DNA from: Saururus chinensis
Taxonomy: Eukaryota; Streptophyta; Magnoliopsida; Piperales; Saururaceae
Assembly (NCBI GenBank): GCA_035235625.1
Contig: CP141143.1
Span: forward strand, 29,088,592 to 29,152,591
Length of the DNA: 64,000 bases
Direction: 5' to 3'
The notes under the pieces were generated by a model, which did no database searches, was not told the DNA's origin, and saw only the letters and a list, made by a program, of their open reading frames with translations. The position numbers and the translations under genes are program-made. This document shows, in pieces, positions 12,442-24,244 of the stretch (position 1 is the stretch's first letter; every line of letters starts with the position of its first letter).

Positions 12442-15400
12442 GTGAGTCTTAATGTAGTAAAGACAAATTTCTGCATAGTAAAGACAAATATCGCATAGTA
12501 AGTAGAGTCGAGCTCACGTGTAGCCGGTGAACGGAACCGCTCTATCACGTGTTTTTAGATATATTTATTTATTTTTAAACACGTAATCTAAAATTTATAC
12601 CTTATTTTATTTAATTTTAAATACGTATAAATATTTTATTTAGTTTTAAACACGTATAAATTTATTGAACATGTCAGGTACAACGGTTCCACTAAACAAA
12701 TTTTCATGAACCAGGCCATATGTAGATTTTCGTTATATCAATTGGCCACTTAATGGGTGTGTTTGAAAAATTTAATGGTGTGACTTTATTCGTCTTTGGT
12801 TGGTGAGGTGGGCCAACTGGGCTTTTCATCTGAGCTATGATGCACGAGCAGGGCCCATTATATCTTTAGCATCAATCCTTGACCCTGACAAAAGGAGACA
12901 TCGGCATGTTCTGTACAAGGGCCATGTCTCGGAGTTGTTCGTACCATACATGGACCCAACCGAAGAGTGGTACTACAAGACGTTCTTCGACGCCGGCGAG
13001 TATGGCCTCGGCCTCTGCCTGGTGCCTCTCGAGCCCTTGACCGACTGCCCGGTGAATGCAGCGTTCATGGATGCGTACTATGCTGCGCAAGATGGGAAGC
13101 CGGTGAAAGTCAAGAACGTATTCTGCGTGTTCGAGCGGGTTGCCGGAGACGTTGCATGGCGACATACTGAATTGGGTATTCCGGGCAAGGTGGTAAGTGA
13201 TTTACCAGCTTGAATTGGCGGATTTTTAACTTGAATTGGAGTCTTGTTTTTAGGGCTTTTTGTGAGGGTTACGTGGAAAGAGTTTTTATGTTTCACTTTG
13301 ACAATGAACTCAATGAACTCAGTGTAAGAAATATATAACAAGAACTCAGTGTAAGAAATATATAACAAGAATATTTGAGATTGATAGTATACATATTAGT
13401 ATATATTAATTAATGATAATATCAGTGATGTTAATATGTACTTAGCGTGTACGCCATCAATGTTATTAATGAAGGGTTCTTATATATTTCTTAAACATTA
13501 AAAATGCTTCCGATTGTGTGACTTGTGTTATGTGTGAATGTGTTTTTGTGGTGTAGGTAAGAGAAGTCAGGCCAGAGATGAGTTTGGTGGTGAGAGCAGT
13601 CTCAGCTGTTGGGAACTACGACTACGTTGTTGACTGGGAGTTCAAACAGAGCGGATCCATCAAAGTCGTGGTAAGCCTAGTTCTTGGACCGTTCACATTT
13701 TCAGTAGCAACTTAAACAAGATGAAGAGCTACTATATCCATCCATTAATAGAAACTAATTAGATTTAGGTAGGCGACTTGGATAGTGAAGTGAAATTAGT
13801 CATTGGCGTTATTTTATGAACCTGTAATATAGGGAATGAGAGAGTAGATATCTTTGTTTGAGTCCTGTTAGCATGAGCAAGGCTCACACATATGTTAATG
13901 TAAGCCTCGGCATCTCAAGCCGTTAAATTTCAATCCGACATGACACATTACTCATTGCCCGGCCCCTTCACCATCAAGATACCTAAGCTCACACTAATAT
14001 GCGTAAGCCCAAGCTCATTTTAACTTTTTTTCATGTGTTAATAAAGTAAATAGAAGTTGGAGAAAACCTTGTATTTCTTCCTCAAATCATCATTGATTTA
14101 TTCCCTTCAAAGAAGTATATGTGATAGCAAGTCGAGTTAATTAAAGATGTTTGATCGTAGTCCACGGTCTTTTTTTCGTTTTTTATGTAAGAGATCACAA
14201 TCCAAGGTTGCTCATTAATTGAAGACCAAAATAAATTTAGAATTGCCTTAGCAGTCGGAGGACTATCTACTGGTATAAATAGTATCCAATTAGTTGAATA
14301 CTACTTTTTGCCAGATTAAATTATGAGAAATCATTTTCCTATACCAAATCTGCCTTATAAAATCTTGCTCTGACGCACCTTTCTCTATCTAATCAAAACC
14401 CAATTAGACGAATTTTTTAAACAGATTTCGTGTAGTGTTATCATTACCCTTAAATTATGAAAAAAAAACCATTTATATATTCACTTAAAAAAGGGTTTCT
14501 CAATGTTTTAAGTTGTTTAAAGTCTCTTTCTAGAAGAGAAGATATTTCACTCTAATAGAACAGTTAAAAGATTATTGGGACTATTGACAAAATCATGCTG
14601 TCTTTGTAGGTGGGCCTAACTGGTATCCTAGAAGTCAAGGGAGTGCCCTACATTCACAAGGAGGAGATAACAGAAAACGTTTTTGGGACGTTACTAACAG
14701 AGAACACTGTAGGGGTTTACCATGACCACTTACTAACCTACTACCTCGACGTCGACATTGACGGCGAAGAGAATTCCTTTGTCAAGTCCACCATGCAAAC
14801 GGCGAGAGTAACGGACAACAGTTCACGGAGAAAGAGCTACTGGACGGTCGTTAGCAAGACGGCAAAAACAGAAGCTGAAGCCAGGATCCAGCTCGGCTCC
14901 AAGACAGCTGACCTCCTAGTGATAAACCCGAACAAGAAGACCAAAGTGGGTAACACAGTAGGGTACCGGTTGATAGCCAACAGCTTACCGGCTGCTTCTC
15001 TTCTGTCTGACGACGACTACCCGCAGATCCGGGCAGCTTACACTAAGTATCATGCCATGGTGACGCCCTACAACCGGTCAGAGAGGTGGGCAGCCGGTAC
15101 TTATGCTGACCAAAGCCAAGGGGATGATAGCTTAGCCGTTTGGAGTCAAAGGTAATCTAGGCTTGTTGCTTAAGTGAAAATCCACGTACTACTCTAAAAA
15201 TATCAAATAATACTTTCATGCCGTGACTTAGCATAAGCCTCTATCTAAGCATAAACCTCTATCTAAAGTTACTTTTATATATATATATATATATAAGTAT
15301 AAGCTCGGGCTCATATTCGCTTACGTAAGCTCGGGCTTTATGGGTCATCAGATTTACATTCGGCGGCCTACAACTTATGGGTTTAAAAGCCCATGAATAT

Positions 15401-15701
15401 TATGGGATGCCGGATGTAAATCCAACGGCCCATAGAGCCCAGGCTCACGTAGGTTTACATGAGTCCGGGCTCATATAAACTTTTTCCTATATATATATAG
15501 TCCTGTTTATATGAGTCTGAGCTCATATACGCTTATGTGAGCCCGGGCTTGATGGGTCGTCGGATTTACATTCGGCGGCCCATAATACTCATGAGTTTAA
15601 ATGCATGCCCATAAGCATTATGGGCCGCCATATGTAAATCCGACGGCCCATAAAGCTCGGACTCATGTAAGCGTATATAAGCTCGGGCTCATATAAACTT
15701 T

Positions 15702-15732
<31 letters not shown>

Positions 15733-16586
15733 ACCCGTTTATATGAGCTCGGGCTCATATACGGCTACGTGAGCCCGGGCTCTATGGGCTGTCGGATTTA
15801 CATCCAGCGGCCCATAATACTCATGGGTATTTAAACTCATGAATATTATGGGCCGCCGGATGTAAATCCGACGGCCCATAGAGCCCGGGCTCACGTAAGT
15901 GTATATAAGCCCGAGCTTATATAAACTTTTTTCATATATAATAAAATTTATTTTTAAAAAAAATTATATATATATATAATTTTTAAAAATAAATAAATTT
16001 TATTTTATTTTAAAATTTTAAATGTAGTTATTAATTTTAAAAAAAAAGATATATGACTTGGTATGCCAAGGGCGTATGCCACTTGTGCACCATGGTGGAT
16101 GGGAAGACGATAATTGGAATATGTGGTCCACAAATTTGCACCCATTTTGCTCCATGGTCCCATTTGCCAATTAAATTCAATGATGAGAAGAAATTCAATG
16201 ATGAGAAGAAAGGACACAAGATCAAAATCGGTCCAAAAAAACACACACACAGGTCATACATGGGATATATACGTAGAACAACCTGTAGGCTTAGCGGTTT
16301 TCATTCAACATACATGGAGTATTTCCTTAAACAGCTTTGATTCGAATTGTGCAGGAACAGGGAGATAGACAACAGAGATATAGTGCTATGGTACACTTTT
16401 GGGTTCCACCACATCCCTTACCAAGAAGATTTTCCTGTAATGCCTACTCTAACAGCTGGTTTTGAGTTCCGGCCTTCAAACTTCTTTGAGTACAATCCCC
16501 TTCTGAGAACCAGACCACCAGGGCTTGTGAAGTGGCCCAATTGTAGCACTCCCAACTCAGTGACACACTCAGAGCAACAACAATGA
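11684..16586 (+). CDS. CuAO: Secreted copper amine oxidase (primary amine oxidase), five exons
   Basis: It oxidises primary amines such as putrescine to the aldehyde, ammonia and hydrogen peroxide using copper and topaquinone. Exons are 11684-12441, 12808-13192, 13557-13670, 14610-15151 and 16355-16586. All introns are GT-AG, and the joined frame is 676 residues, normal for plants. Residues 1-17 look like a signal peptide ([17 protein letters not shown]), so the apoplast is the likely site. Seen motifs are the catalytic-base segment YDARAG (Asp264), the cofactor motif GNYDY with Tyr402 as topaquinone precursor, copper ligands in YHDH (His457, His459), and the third ligand in [11 protein letters not shown] (His618 or 619). 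There is no peroxisomal C-terminus. I chose the ATG at 11684 because the signal peptide starts there; the frame is open to 11546, but that extension overlaps the minisatellite. Apparently intact. Confidence 0.95.
12808..13192 (+). CDS. CuAO: Amine oxidase exon 2
   Basis: Starts the catalytic beta-sandwich domain with [15 protein letters not shown]. It completes the split Arg codon from exon 1 and ends GIPGKV before GTAAGT. It contains the catalytic base Asp264 by family alignment. Confidence 0.92.
13275..13513. mobile_element. Small MITE in amine oxidase intron 2
   Basis: It has imperfect terminal inverted repeats: the left end GGAAAGAGTTTTTATGTTT pairs with the reverse complement of the right end, GGAAGCATTTTTAATGTTT. 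Second inner pairs with AAGAAATATATAA lie on both sides. A TTTCACTTTGACAATGAAC motif near the left end is shared with the elements at 21328-21690 and 50925-51155, defining a family. The core is AT-rich and non-coding. Exact ends are approximate and I could not confirm a target duplication. Confidence 0.6.
13557..13670 (+). CDS. CuAO: Amine oxidase exon 3 (topaquinone exon)
   Basis: A 38-codon exon in phase 0 at both ends. It holds [18 protein letters not shown], in which the first Tyr after Asn is converted to topaquinone in this family. The acceptor is TGTAG|GTAAG; an alternative reading in which GTAAG is a donor is excluded by the protein alignment. Confidence 0.93.
14610..15151 (+). CDS. 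CuAO: Amine oxidase exon 4
   Basis: Begins [11 protein letters not shown] and carries [18 protein letters not shown], whose two histidines bind copper, and ends [16 protein letters not shown] with a split Arg codon before GTAATC. Its start in phase 0 follows exon 3 exactly. Confidence 0.93.
15295..15935. repeat. Three tandem foldback (palindromic) repeats in intron 4
   Basis: Three units of about 200 bp (about 15298-15488, 15505-15705 and 15735-15932), separated by short TA runs. Each unit is a near-perfect inverted repeat: an arm starting with GAGCTCGGGCTCATATACG-like text and containing GTCGGATTTACAT is mirrored by its reverse complement around a short loop with TTTAAA. The arms are GC-rich within an AT-rich intron. 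They could form long hairpins in DNA or in the pre-mRNA. Confidence 0.85.
16355..16586 (+). CDS. CuAO: Amine oxidase exon 5
   Basis: Last exon. [19 protein letters not shown] starts it, with the third copper ligand in [14 protein letters not shown]. It ends VTHSEQQQ and a TGA stop at 16584-16586. The acceptor is GTGCAG|GAACAG. Confidence 0.93.
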
Positions 16587-18000
16587 CCAATCCTCCATTC
16601 CATATTTGTTAATCTCAGTGCTTAGATAAAATGTTCGAAACAAATGGGTCAGTGCAATTTTAATTCCCTAAATTGCTCTTTGAATTGGTTGAAATAGTAC
16701 TCATTACTCTAAGAAACAAAATCTTTATTAAACTAAGTGAAAATGTACTTTCAAGAAGTGAAAAAAAGGAAAAAAATCAAGTTAAATTTTGTTGCTACAG
16801 AACCAATGAAAAATAACTTTGAGATACTTTTCATCATCTTTAAGTATTATGAGATGAATTTAAGGACTTGATTTTAATCGATTGAAGTGAGAAGGAACAA
16901 TGTATTTTAAGATTGTGCATTAGAGCTTAATAATGATATTTTTTTATAATAACAAAGATTAATTTTTAAATTATTATGAGATGAATGTGAAAAATAATTA
17001 ATGATCATAATTATGAGTTTCTATGATTTCATGAATGTGATTCCTATGTCCAAGCATTTTGTTTATTTAATTTTTTAGTTATTTTGTATTACTTTATTAA
17101 TCTAGATTTAAGCTTTAGATAGTTTAATTGTCTTTTAAGTTTTTATTTATTTTTGTTAGTTATTTTTGTCAAGTTAATCGTTTTATATTTTTTAGATTAG
17201 GGTTTACTTGAGTTAGATTAAATTTAGTTTTTCAATTTCAAGTCTATGATGGATCGACCTCACTTTGCCAATTATACTTTAATATGATTTGTGTACTTGC
17301 AAGTAACAATTAAAATTAAACAACATCATCGATATGTCACTGCAATATATATACACTGACCAAATCGATTGCTACTTAAATTAGCCCTTTGTAAAATAAA
17401 GCTGATGGAATATCACCCTTCTGATTGATCGATCACTAAAAGTATCGTGCCCTAAGGAAATAATGAATGATTAATTACTCTTTCGAACGATCGATTATTA
17501 ACAATTTTAGTTACCTAGTTTACTTTTCGGAAGAGATTTTATTCCTAGTTGGAGTCAAAGTCTTTAACTAACTGAAAGACCTATATAAATGCTAAGATAT
17601 TATGAATTTAAAGAAAGGAAAAACTAGAGAATGATAGAGAAGAAATGAGAGGTTCTTCATTATTGTTTTCCTTAAGAGTTTACCAAAAAGCATCAAGTAC
17701 ATGTTAATAGTGAATTCATGAAGATGAACAACTAAAAGAGAAGATTGTCACACAACAAATAAAAAAAGAGGCACAACAAATTCTTCAAAGGAGTTAAAGA
17801 ATCTCAAATATAAATCAATAGTTAAAGAATGAGTTTTTGATTAAGTTGTTAGGATAAGAAGATGAAAAATAGAACACAAAGAGGGAAAACTTCAAGGATT
17901 TTAAGGAGGAAGATTAAAGGCCAATAACAAAAAGGACTAAATAAAAAAAAGAAATTTTCATGGGGAGTTTTGAGTTATAGAGGTTAGTTGGTTGTTCAAG
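16587..18000. other. AT-rich 3' flank, no gene seen
   Basis: The 3' untranslated region and polyadenylation site of the amine oxidase must begin here, but I could not fix a poly(A) signal. The rest is AT-rich and unrecognised. A few phrases around 17290 resemble ends of old LTR elements, too weakly to call. Confidence 0.35.
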
Positions 18001-18470
18001 CACTACAAAAAAAATTGACTTTCGGCAATAGTCTCCAACCGTCGTTGAAAGCCCCTCTAACCGTCGCTAAAGGTACTAGCAATGGTTTATGCTCTATCAT
18101 TGAAAACGGCATCATAGATACTATCAATGATGACTATGACCGTTGAAGTGCACCACGGCCATAATCCATCACTAATGCTCCGTCGTTGAAAATGCTTCAC
18201 CCATGTCAACATTAACTTTATAACGATAGTTATGGTGGCTTTAGCGACAACTATATCTTTAGTAATGGTCGCTAATGCATAATTTTTACTAACGGTAATC
18301 AAAGCCTTCGCTGAAACTATATATTTAGTAATGGCCTTTGTAGACCATCGCTAAAAGAGGCTGTCGCAAAAATTGACCAATAGTCATGACTACCAGAGCT
18401 AGTTGTCACATATGAGCACTATTAGTGATGGCTATTTAGGTCGTCTTTGTTGATGGTTTTTTTTGTAGTA
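18001..18470. mobile_element. CACTA-like MITE (about 470 bp)
   Basis: It starts CACTACAAAAAAAATTGAC and ends TTTTTTTTGTAGTA, an inverted repeat of the CACTACAA type with the last base mutated. The interior is built from many short variants of GTCGCTAAAG and TTAGTAATGG in both orientations, as in subterminal repeats of CACTA (En/Spm) elements. The flanking triplets are AAG on the left and GAG on the right, so a 3-bp duplication is only approximate. It has no ORF and is non-autonomous. Confidence 0.75.
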
Positions 18471-21060
18471 GAGCCTCTTGTAAGTTCTTTCTTACTAGTG
18501 TATTGATTTGGCCTTGTAAGGCTATCGTGGTTTTGCACCCAAGTTGGGTTTTTCACGTTAAATCTCTGTGTCTTTATGTGTGATTTTCTTACTTAGATTA
18601 ATTGGATACGTTGATAATTTATGCTTAGTCAATTCATTTTTGTTGCTTAGTATAAATTCTTGTGCATAAATGCTAGAACTCTTTATTTTTATTTCTACGA
18701 ATTACAAGTTTGAAGAGCAAGCTAGTGATCTACAATTACCATCTAGTTGGATATCAAACTTTCGTTATTTTGGTATCAAAGCAAAGGTTTTGAATTCAAA
18801 TCCTATGGGAAGCAGGTCCCATTTGCTCACTTGTATGACTTTGATTAGAGACATATATTAGGCAATTAATTATATCTTCACTGTCATATTAATAACTTAA
18901 TTTGGAAAAAAATGTGTCACATATTCATAGCTCCATGGTTGATGAAGGTAATTGAAAGAGACAAAGAGATAAGGAGGTTCATAACTTGAAGAAAAATGCG
19001 GATTTGCTTGAAATTGATGATGTAAATTATTAGGCATATAAGCAATTGATCAATAGAATGATTGATTGGTCTACCAAAATGATCGATCAGTACTATTTAT
19101 AGATTAGTGTAAAACAAAGCCGAGAGTTTGCTATCGGTCGTTTTAATAGCAATACGGTTCCAAAATTCTTTTTGGACAAGGATTTTTTCCAAATTGATAA
19201 CTTTTAAGTATTTTGCTTTCCTTTGAGTTTTAATTATATATTCCTTTGATTAGGGATTTTTTATTAGTTTCATTTAATTTTGATTAGTTAGTGATAAGTA
19301 TAATTTATGCGTTATTTTACCCTTAATTATTTTATTTTCTAGTCTCATTTAAGTGTTAATATAGGTTAAATTATTAGATATTAAATTTAATTAGGTTAGA
19401 AAAAGCTTCCATGGTGTTTTGAATTAAATTGGCTTATTTTGCAGATTCTTCATTGGCGATCGAACGGGGTCACTTACCGATCGATCGGTTACACATGATT
19501 TTTAAGAAAATTCAGTTCAAGCGTTCGAACGGGCATGCAGGGCGATCGATCGGCATAACGCGCAGATTCCTTATTCCACCCAATTTTGAGTCCTTCTCAT
19601 ATCCAACTCTTTTCTTACGGATCTAATGCCTATATAAAGACTTATTTGACACGAAATTAAGGGAGAACAAGTAGATTTTCTGAAGAGAAGAAGGAAGAAG
19701 AAGATGGAGAAGATGCCAAAGCTTTCAATGGAGATTGAATTACTTTCTTCTACCATGGAAGACTAAACTATTCTTTTACATAGGAGTTGATGAACCTATA
19801 GATAAGTTTCAATTTCTTTTCTTTTTAATTTAGATCTCAGTTGTGAATTATGATAATTGTATGATAAGGATTTCCTTTTTAATGGAAGAGCTTTTTAATG
19901 TTTATTCAAATCTATGTTAATTTATGGTCTTGTAGATGATAGATTGATGTAGTTTTGATATTTTCATCAATTCTAATTTCTGTGATTTAGATGAGATGGT
20001 CATACAATAGTTTTAATGTTCAGATAATTAAGGACTTGGATGAGTTATACTAAGATTAGACGGGTCATGCCTATAGCTATTTAGTGTAGATGATTCGTGC
20101 TATTGTCGAAGATAGTTCATGCCATGGAAATTAATTAATGATTCTTTTTGAAGTAATTCTAGCTTGTAGCTGAGAATACTTGTTCATATTCACACTAGAT
20201 TTAGATTAAAAGTTAAGGAATTGTTACGGTTCTATAGTGGATTCGATTTCCTAAGTAAAATCCATCATAATAATCTTTTGTTTTTAAACTAGTTATTTTC
20301 TTTTCCTTTACTTAATTTAAGTTTAAGTTGTTTTAGTTTTCAATCAGCAAATTCCTTTTTATATTTAGTAATTATTCATCCGTCCCTGAGGTTCGACAAC
20401 CCTTAAATACTCATCCTAGTACAATTACCTTGTACACTTGCAAAGGGTTTAATTATAAACGATCAAGTTAGTTATAATGCAATTATAGATTGAATTTTTT
20501 TTATTTATAAGTATGCCATTAGGAGTTGTATAAATATTTGGTTCTTTCATGAAAGTCATAGTTTTTGAAGTTCTGTGCTATTTTCTTATATATTGAAGAT
20601 GAAGAAGAAAAAGAAGAAAATTTTCTTTATCTTGTATTTTTCATCTATTTTATGTGAATTTATCATTGAAATTCGTGAAAGAGGAAAGTTGTGTGCACAT
20701 GTAGCCAGATTCATCAAACGGCATTCATCCCATCAATCCTTCAATCCTGCCCCGCATCAATGGTTCAATTTAAGTGATTAGTACTTAAAAAGTCTCTTAG
20801 AAGCTATTTTATATTCTCTTAGCTGAGTCGCACCTTTTAATAAAAATGATTATTTTTAAAATAGAGATATTAATATGAGACAGAGGTAGCATATTTACTC
20901 TGATTCTCCCAAATTCATCCCAATCCAGTCAAAATCTGAACATATACAGACTTGACAAACAGCCCTACAAGTTGACACAAACAGTTCATTTGGATGGTAC
21001 CATTTCATCATACATCAAGTAATCCTTGCCTTTGGTATGTCAGTCATTTCTAACACACAC
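18471..21060. other. Degenerate repeat region, no intact gene
   Basis: AT-rich sequence with GATCGATCG-rich text near 19450-19560 and a CCCTGAGGTTCGACAACCC segment near 20385. Such phrases are familiar from Ty3/gypsy Athila-like elements, but I find no polyprotein domain. No host gene is visible. Confidence 0.35.
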
Positions 21061-21070
21061 TATTTGCTAG

Positions 21071-21149
21071 GTGGAAGCATAATGAATCTTAGAAATGAAC
21101 ACACACTATTTGCTACAGATAGGTGGAAGCATAATGAATCTTAGAAATG
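21071..21149 (+). repeat. 51-bp tandem duplication before the amine oxidase fragment
   Basis: The text GGTGGAAGCATAATGAATCT followed by TAGAAATGA occurs twice, at about 21071 and 21122, separated by a second copy of ACACACACTATTTGCTA. It lies just upstream of the amine oxidase exon fragment at 21151. Confidence 0.85.
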
Positions 21150-21150
21150 A

Positions 21151-21326
21151 AAAGTGTGAGTTACAACCACAATGATGAAATCAATGAAAATGTCCATGGG
21201 ACCCTACTGACCGAAAAGGCCGTTGGAGTGCACCATGGCCATTTCATCAATTACTATCTTGATCTGGATATTGATGAACACCATAACTCCTTTGTTAAGG
21301 CAAAGATGCAGATAGAAAGGGTGTGA
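21151..21326 (+). pseudogene. Amine oxidase exon-4 fragment (pseudogene)
   Basis: About 57 codons homologous to the copper-ligand exon of plant copper amine oxidases: it includes NENVHGTLLTEKAVGVHHG, then HFINYYLDLDID and NSFVKAKMQIERV before a stop. The copper-binding H-x-H is kept as HGH (HDH in the intact gene). It is not a recent copy of exon 4 at 14610, differing at many residues, so it derives from another paralogue. Other exons were not found nearby, and a MITE begins immediately downstream. Non-functional. Confidence 0.85.
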
Positions 21327-21327
21327 A

Positions 21328-21690
21328 ATGGTGTCTCTCCCACAGAAGTGTTTTTCATGCTTTCTACTGACAATGAGCCTATTGTAAGACACACATAAGA
21401 GCCCTTGATGTTTAAGATTGATGGCTCACACTATAGTACATGTTAGAGTCAGTAATAGTGATGCTAACATGCATTAGCATCTGTGTCATTGATCTCATGG
21501 ACGAATGGCTCACATGTGCAACTTACGCTAGGCTCATTGTGAGTGAGGAGAATAAAAAATTCTTCACTCTCCCATAGAATCATTTTTAATGCTCCCCCAC
21601 TAACATGTGTTATTTTACATTGGGCTCATTGTCAGTGAGTAGCATTGAATCTGGGGAGCATTATAATGCTTCCCTCTCCCAAAAAAGAGT
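21328..21690. mobile_element. MITE of the GACAATGA family, copy 2
   Basis: The left end, with TTTTTCATGCT and then ACTGACAATGAGCC, pairs with the right end, whose reverse complement has GGGAGAGGGAAGCATT and then CACTGACAATGAGCC. Smaller internal inverted copies (near 21565 and 21630) suggest nested or duplicated ends. The family is shared with 13275-13513 and 50925-51155. Non-coding; exact limits uncertain. Confidence 0.6.
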
Positions 21691-22155
21691 TGTTAGGCTG
21701 TAGTTTGAGAGACAACAACAACTAAAGCATATGTAGCCATCAAGGTCGCCTCCATAGGCCGAAGTTGGAAAATATGGTTTTGAGCCCATGTTAACATCTT
21801 TAACAATGTTGGGTTAAAAGGGTTTGGCCTACTTAAACCTAAATCCATAAAAGAATGAATAAGGTTTGGGTGTAGTGAGAGAATAATATTTTGAATAGTC
21901 TCACATAGGAAATGAGACTTTCCTAAAGTGAGTATATAAGACCCAAGTTTGGGCCTTAGTGATAGGCACCCACTTTTGTGGAGGAGATACATGTTGAAAC
22001 TTTGCGGCAATATCGGCTACCCCACACAATGCCATAGGGTTGGGTTGGTCAAAAAGATAAACCTTCTTTTGGGGACAAATTCCTTTTGAGATTTAACTAA
22101 AATAGCTAATATCATTCATGTCCCTTCCAAATTTGAATTAAGATGAACCTTGATG

Positions 22156-24244
22156 TGCCACGACCTGGATTTTTAAAAGCCTTTTTAAAATAACATGAAC
22201 GTTAAGTCACGATAATTTTTTCTTTCTTTCTTAATACAAACCCTTTGATTAAATTTCAATGTCATGATAACTGGGGTTCACAAATACCAATATCAAATCA
22301 TATGATATTATTACACATCTCAAAATCCAATAAGAACAGCTCATCCATCTAAGTATAAGTCCATCATCGGTCTAAAAATAAATAACTAAGTTGTCTCTCA
22401 CGCCAAAGATACACTTACGTACCGGAGTTGTAGAAATAAAGAATTTCATCATGTGCTCGACAATCCTGGTCTCACTTGTCGTCACCTAGAAAACCTACAA
22501 CCAACCAAACCAAACAAACACAACAACAACGGAACCTCTCTGCCCTTAGGAGAAGAACTTCCAAAGGGCAAAAAGTTTTATTAATGTTTTTCGAATCAAG
22601 CGAACATCACCCGATATTAGTTACCTACGTACTCATCAGACAACATCTTCAACACAAGATCGAATCCAAATGTATATCTTCCTAAAACTATATTATCCTA
22701 AGAAGCATATCATCACACATGCAATGTTTAAGTATTTTCAATCAACCTACATTTAATGCAAATCCGTTAATCGTTCCACTTGTCTAATTAAACAAGAAAT
22801 ATCAAATAATGTTATTAATTATCTCACAACCCTTATTTAATAATTAATACTATCAAATATGAATTCACTCATAGATAACTCGACTCTCGAAGAAATCTCC
22901 ATATATAGGATTCCAACATTGGAGTAGATTGTTTAACAGCAGCTTAACCCAAATCCTTAGGGCTCTCAATAATAGCCTGCTACAAATCTGGAGAAAACAA
23001 TCTCAATTTTGCTCATGGACATAGATTGGCGAGAAGCACAAGCCTTCCATGATGCCCATGCAACTCCGCTTTTCGTACACACTATATGGTCCTAGGAAGA
23101 CCCGCGGTAGAGACCTCTCTGGCCAATACCCAACCATCGTAGCAGTGAAGAAAGCGTATCACAATCTCCACCATCTCAACTTAGGAAGAAAATGTCTTCT
23201 AAGACATTACTAATGTATCAATAGAAGCCTCAGATCTCTATAACTATTTACTTCCCCGAACATTCAAAACTTAAAGTAGATTATTTTCATCCAGTCAAGT
23301 ATTCACCCAACCATTTGGGTCTTCTTCACCTTATGAATTGGCCTAATAAATAGCTCATTCACTGAACTACTCTCAGTTCATTAACCAAGGTAAAATTCTA
23401 TGTGATGACCCCGTTCACTCAATAAACATGTCCCAAACCATATTGAGGGTATTTTAGTCTTTATCATGATTAGATGTTCTCCCCCCAATCCTATGACAAC
23501 CAATATCTCTTTATTAGTCTTTTTTAACCTTAAATTACTGATAATGCATCAATAATAAAAGCATGCATCAGAATAATTAACATAAATAACATAAAGTCAT
23601 ACAAGTGTATAAATAATAAATGAAGGCCCATTGCACTCATTTGTAGGGCTAATGCTTAGCAAATTCAAGCCCGAAAGTGTAAATAACTCTAATGCATTGC
23701 ACGAGTTACGTATATAATATGCTAGTGGATTTCTGCGTTGTGAACATGTGTAATACACTACCCTAAACCCTGAGAATTATGGTTCTTCCCCTTGTTCCTA
23801 TGACACTGTAATATGTCAAGGTCTTCGTGTCACTTACTGGTCACACCTCTTCCTTTTAAAGCCATTTAACATCATTCTAGGGTACCCTAACACTTGGTAA
23901 TCTAGGTTATACGTTTTGGCAAAAATAGAATATATTGTCCCTAAGGGCATTAGGGTAATTTTACCACTAGAAGTATGACACCCTCCCTTGGGTTATCCTG
24001 GTCATCTCACTTCTCATCTATTGATTCTAGGTTTTTAGCCTCTCCCAAGGCTGTACTCTCAAATTCGACTCGCACTTCCATTCACACGAATGTGGGCAGT
24101 CCGTTTATAGGGATATTTTTGTTATTTGTTCAAAGCCCTCCTAACGTCTAAGGGTTCAAATTGGGCTCAAATGTACTACTTGACTTCATGGACTCGGTGT
24201 AATTTTCCTGGCATGTGACGAGGTCGTAATCCCTTTGAACCGAC
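22156..24244 (+). repeat. Left part of an LTR-like unit (family A), split by later insertions
   Basis: Candidate left end TGCCACGACCTGG at 22156, preceded by TGATG (22151-22155). The right part resumes at 29309 and may end at 31409, followed by TGATG (31410-31414). Sequence from about 23940 onward matches the LTR copy at the window start. It is interrupted at 24245 by the 5-kb TG...CA element. The 5-bp TGATG repeat supports a single unit of roughly 4 kb, but the right terminus is ATTAC rather than the usual CA, so this boundary is tentative. Confidence 0.45.

Noticed and set aside
12800..13368. Overlapping frames on both strands across amine oxidase exon 2
   Set aside because: Shadows of the real exon, which has canonical family motifs and clean splice sites.
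16005..16368. Several short frames in amine oxidase intron 4
   Set aside because: No similarity; they lie between a valid donor at 15152 and acceptor at 16354.
18001..18470. CACTA element with an exact 3-bp target duplication
   Set aside because: The flanking triplets are AAG and GAG and the right terminus is mutated, so the duplication is only approximate.
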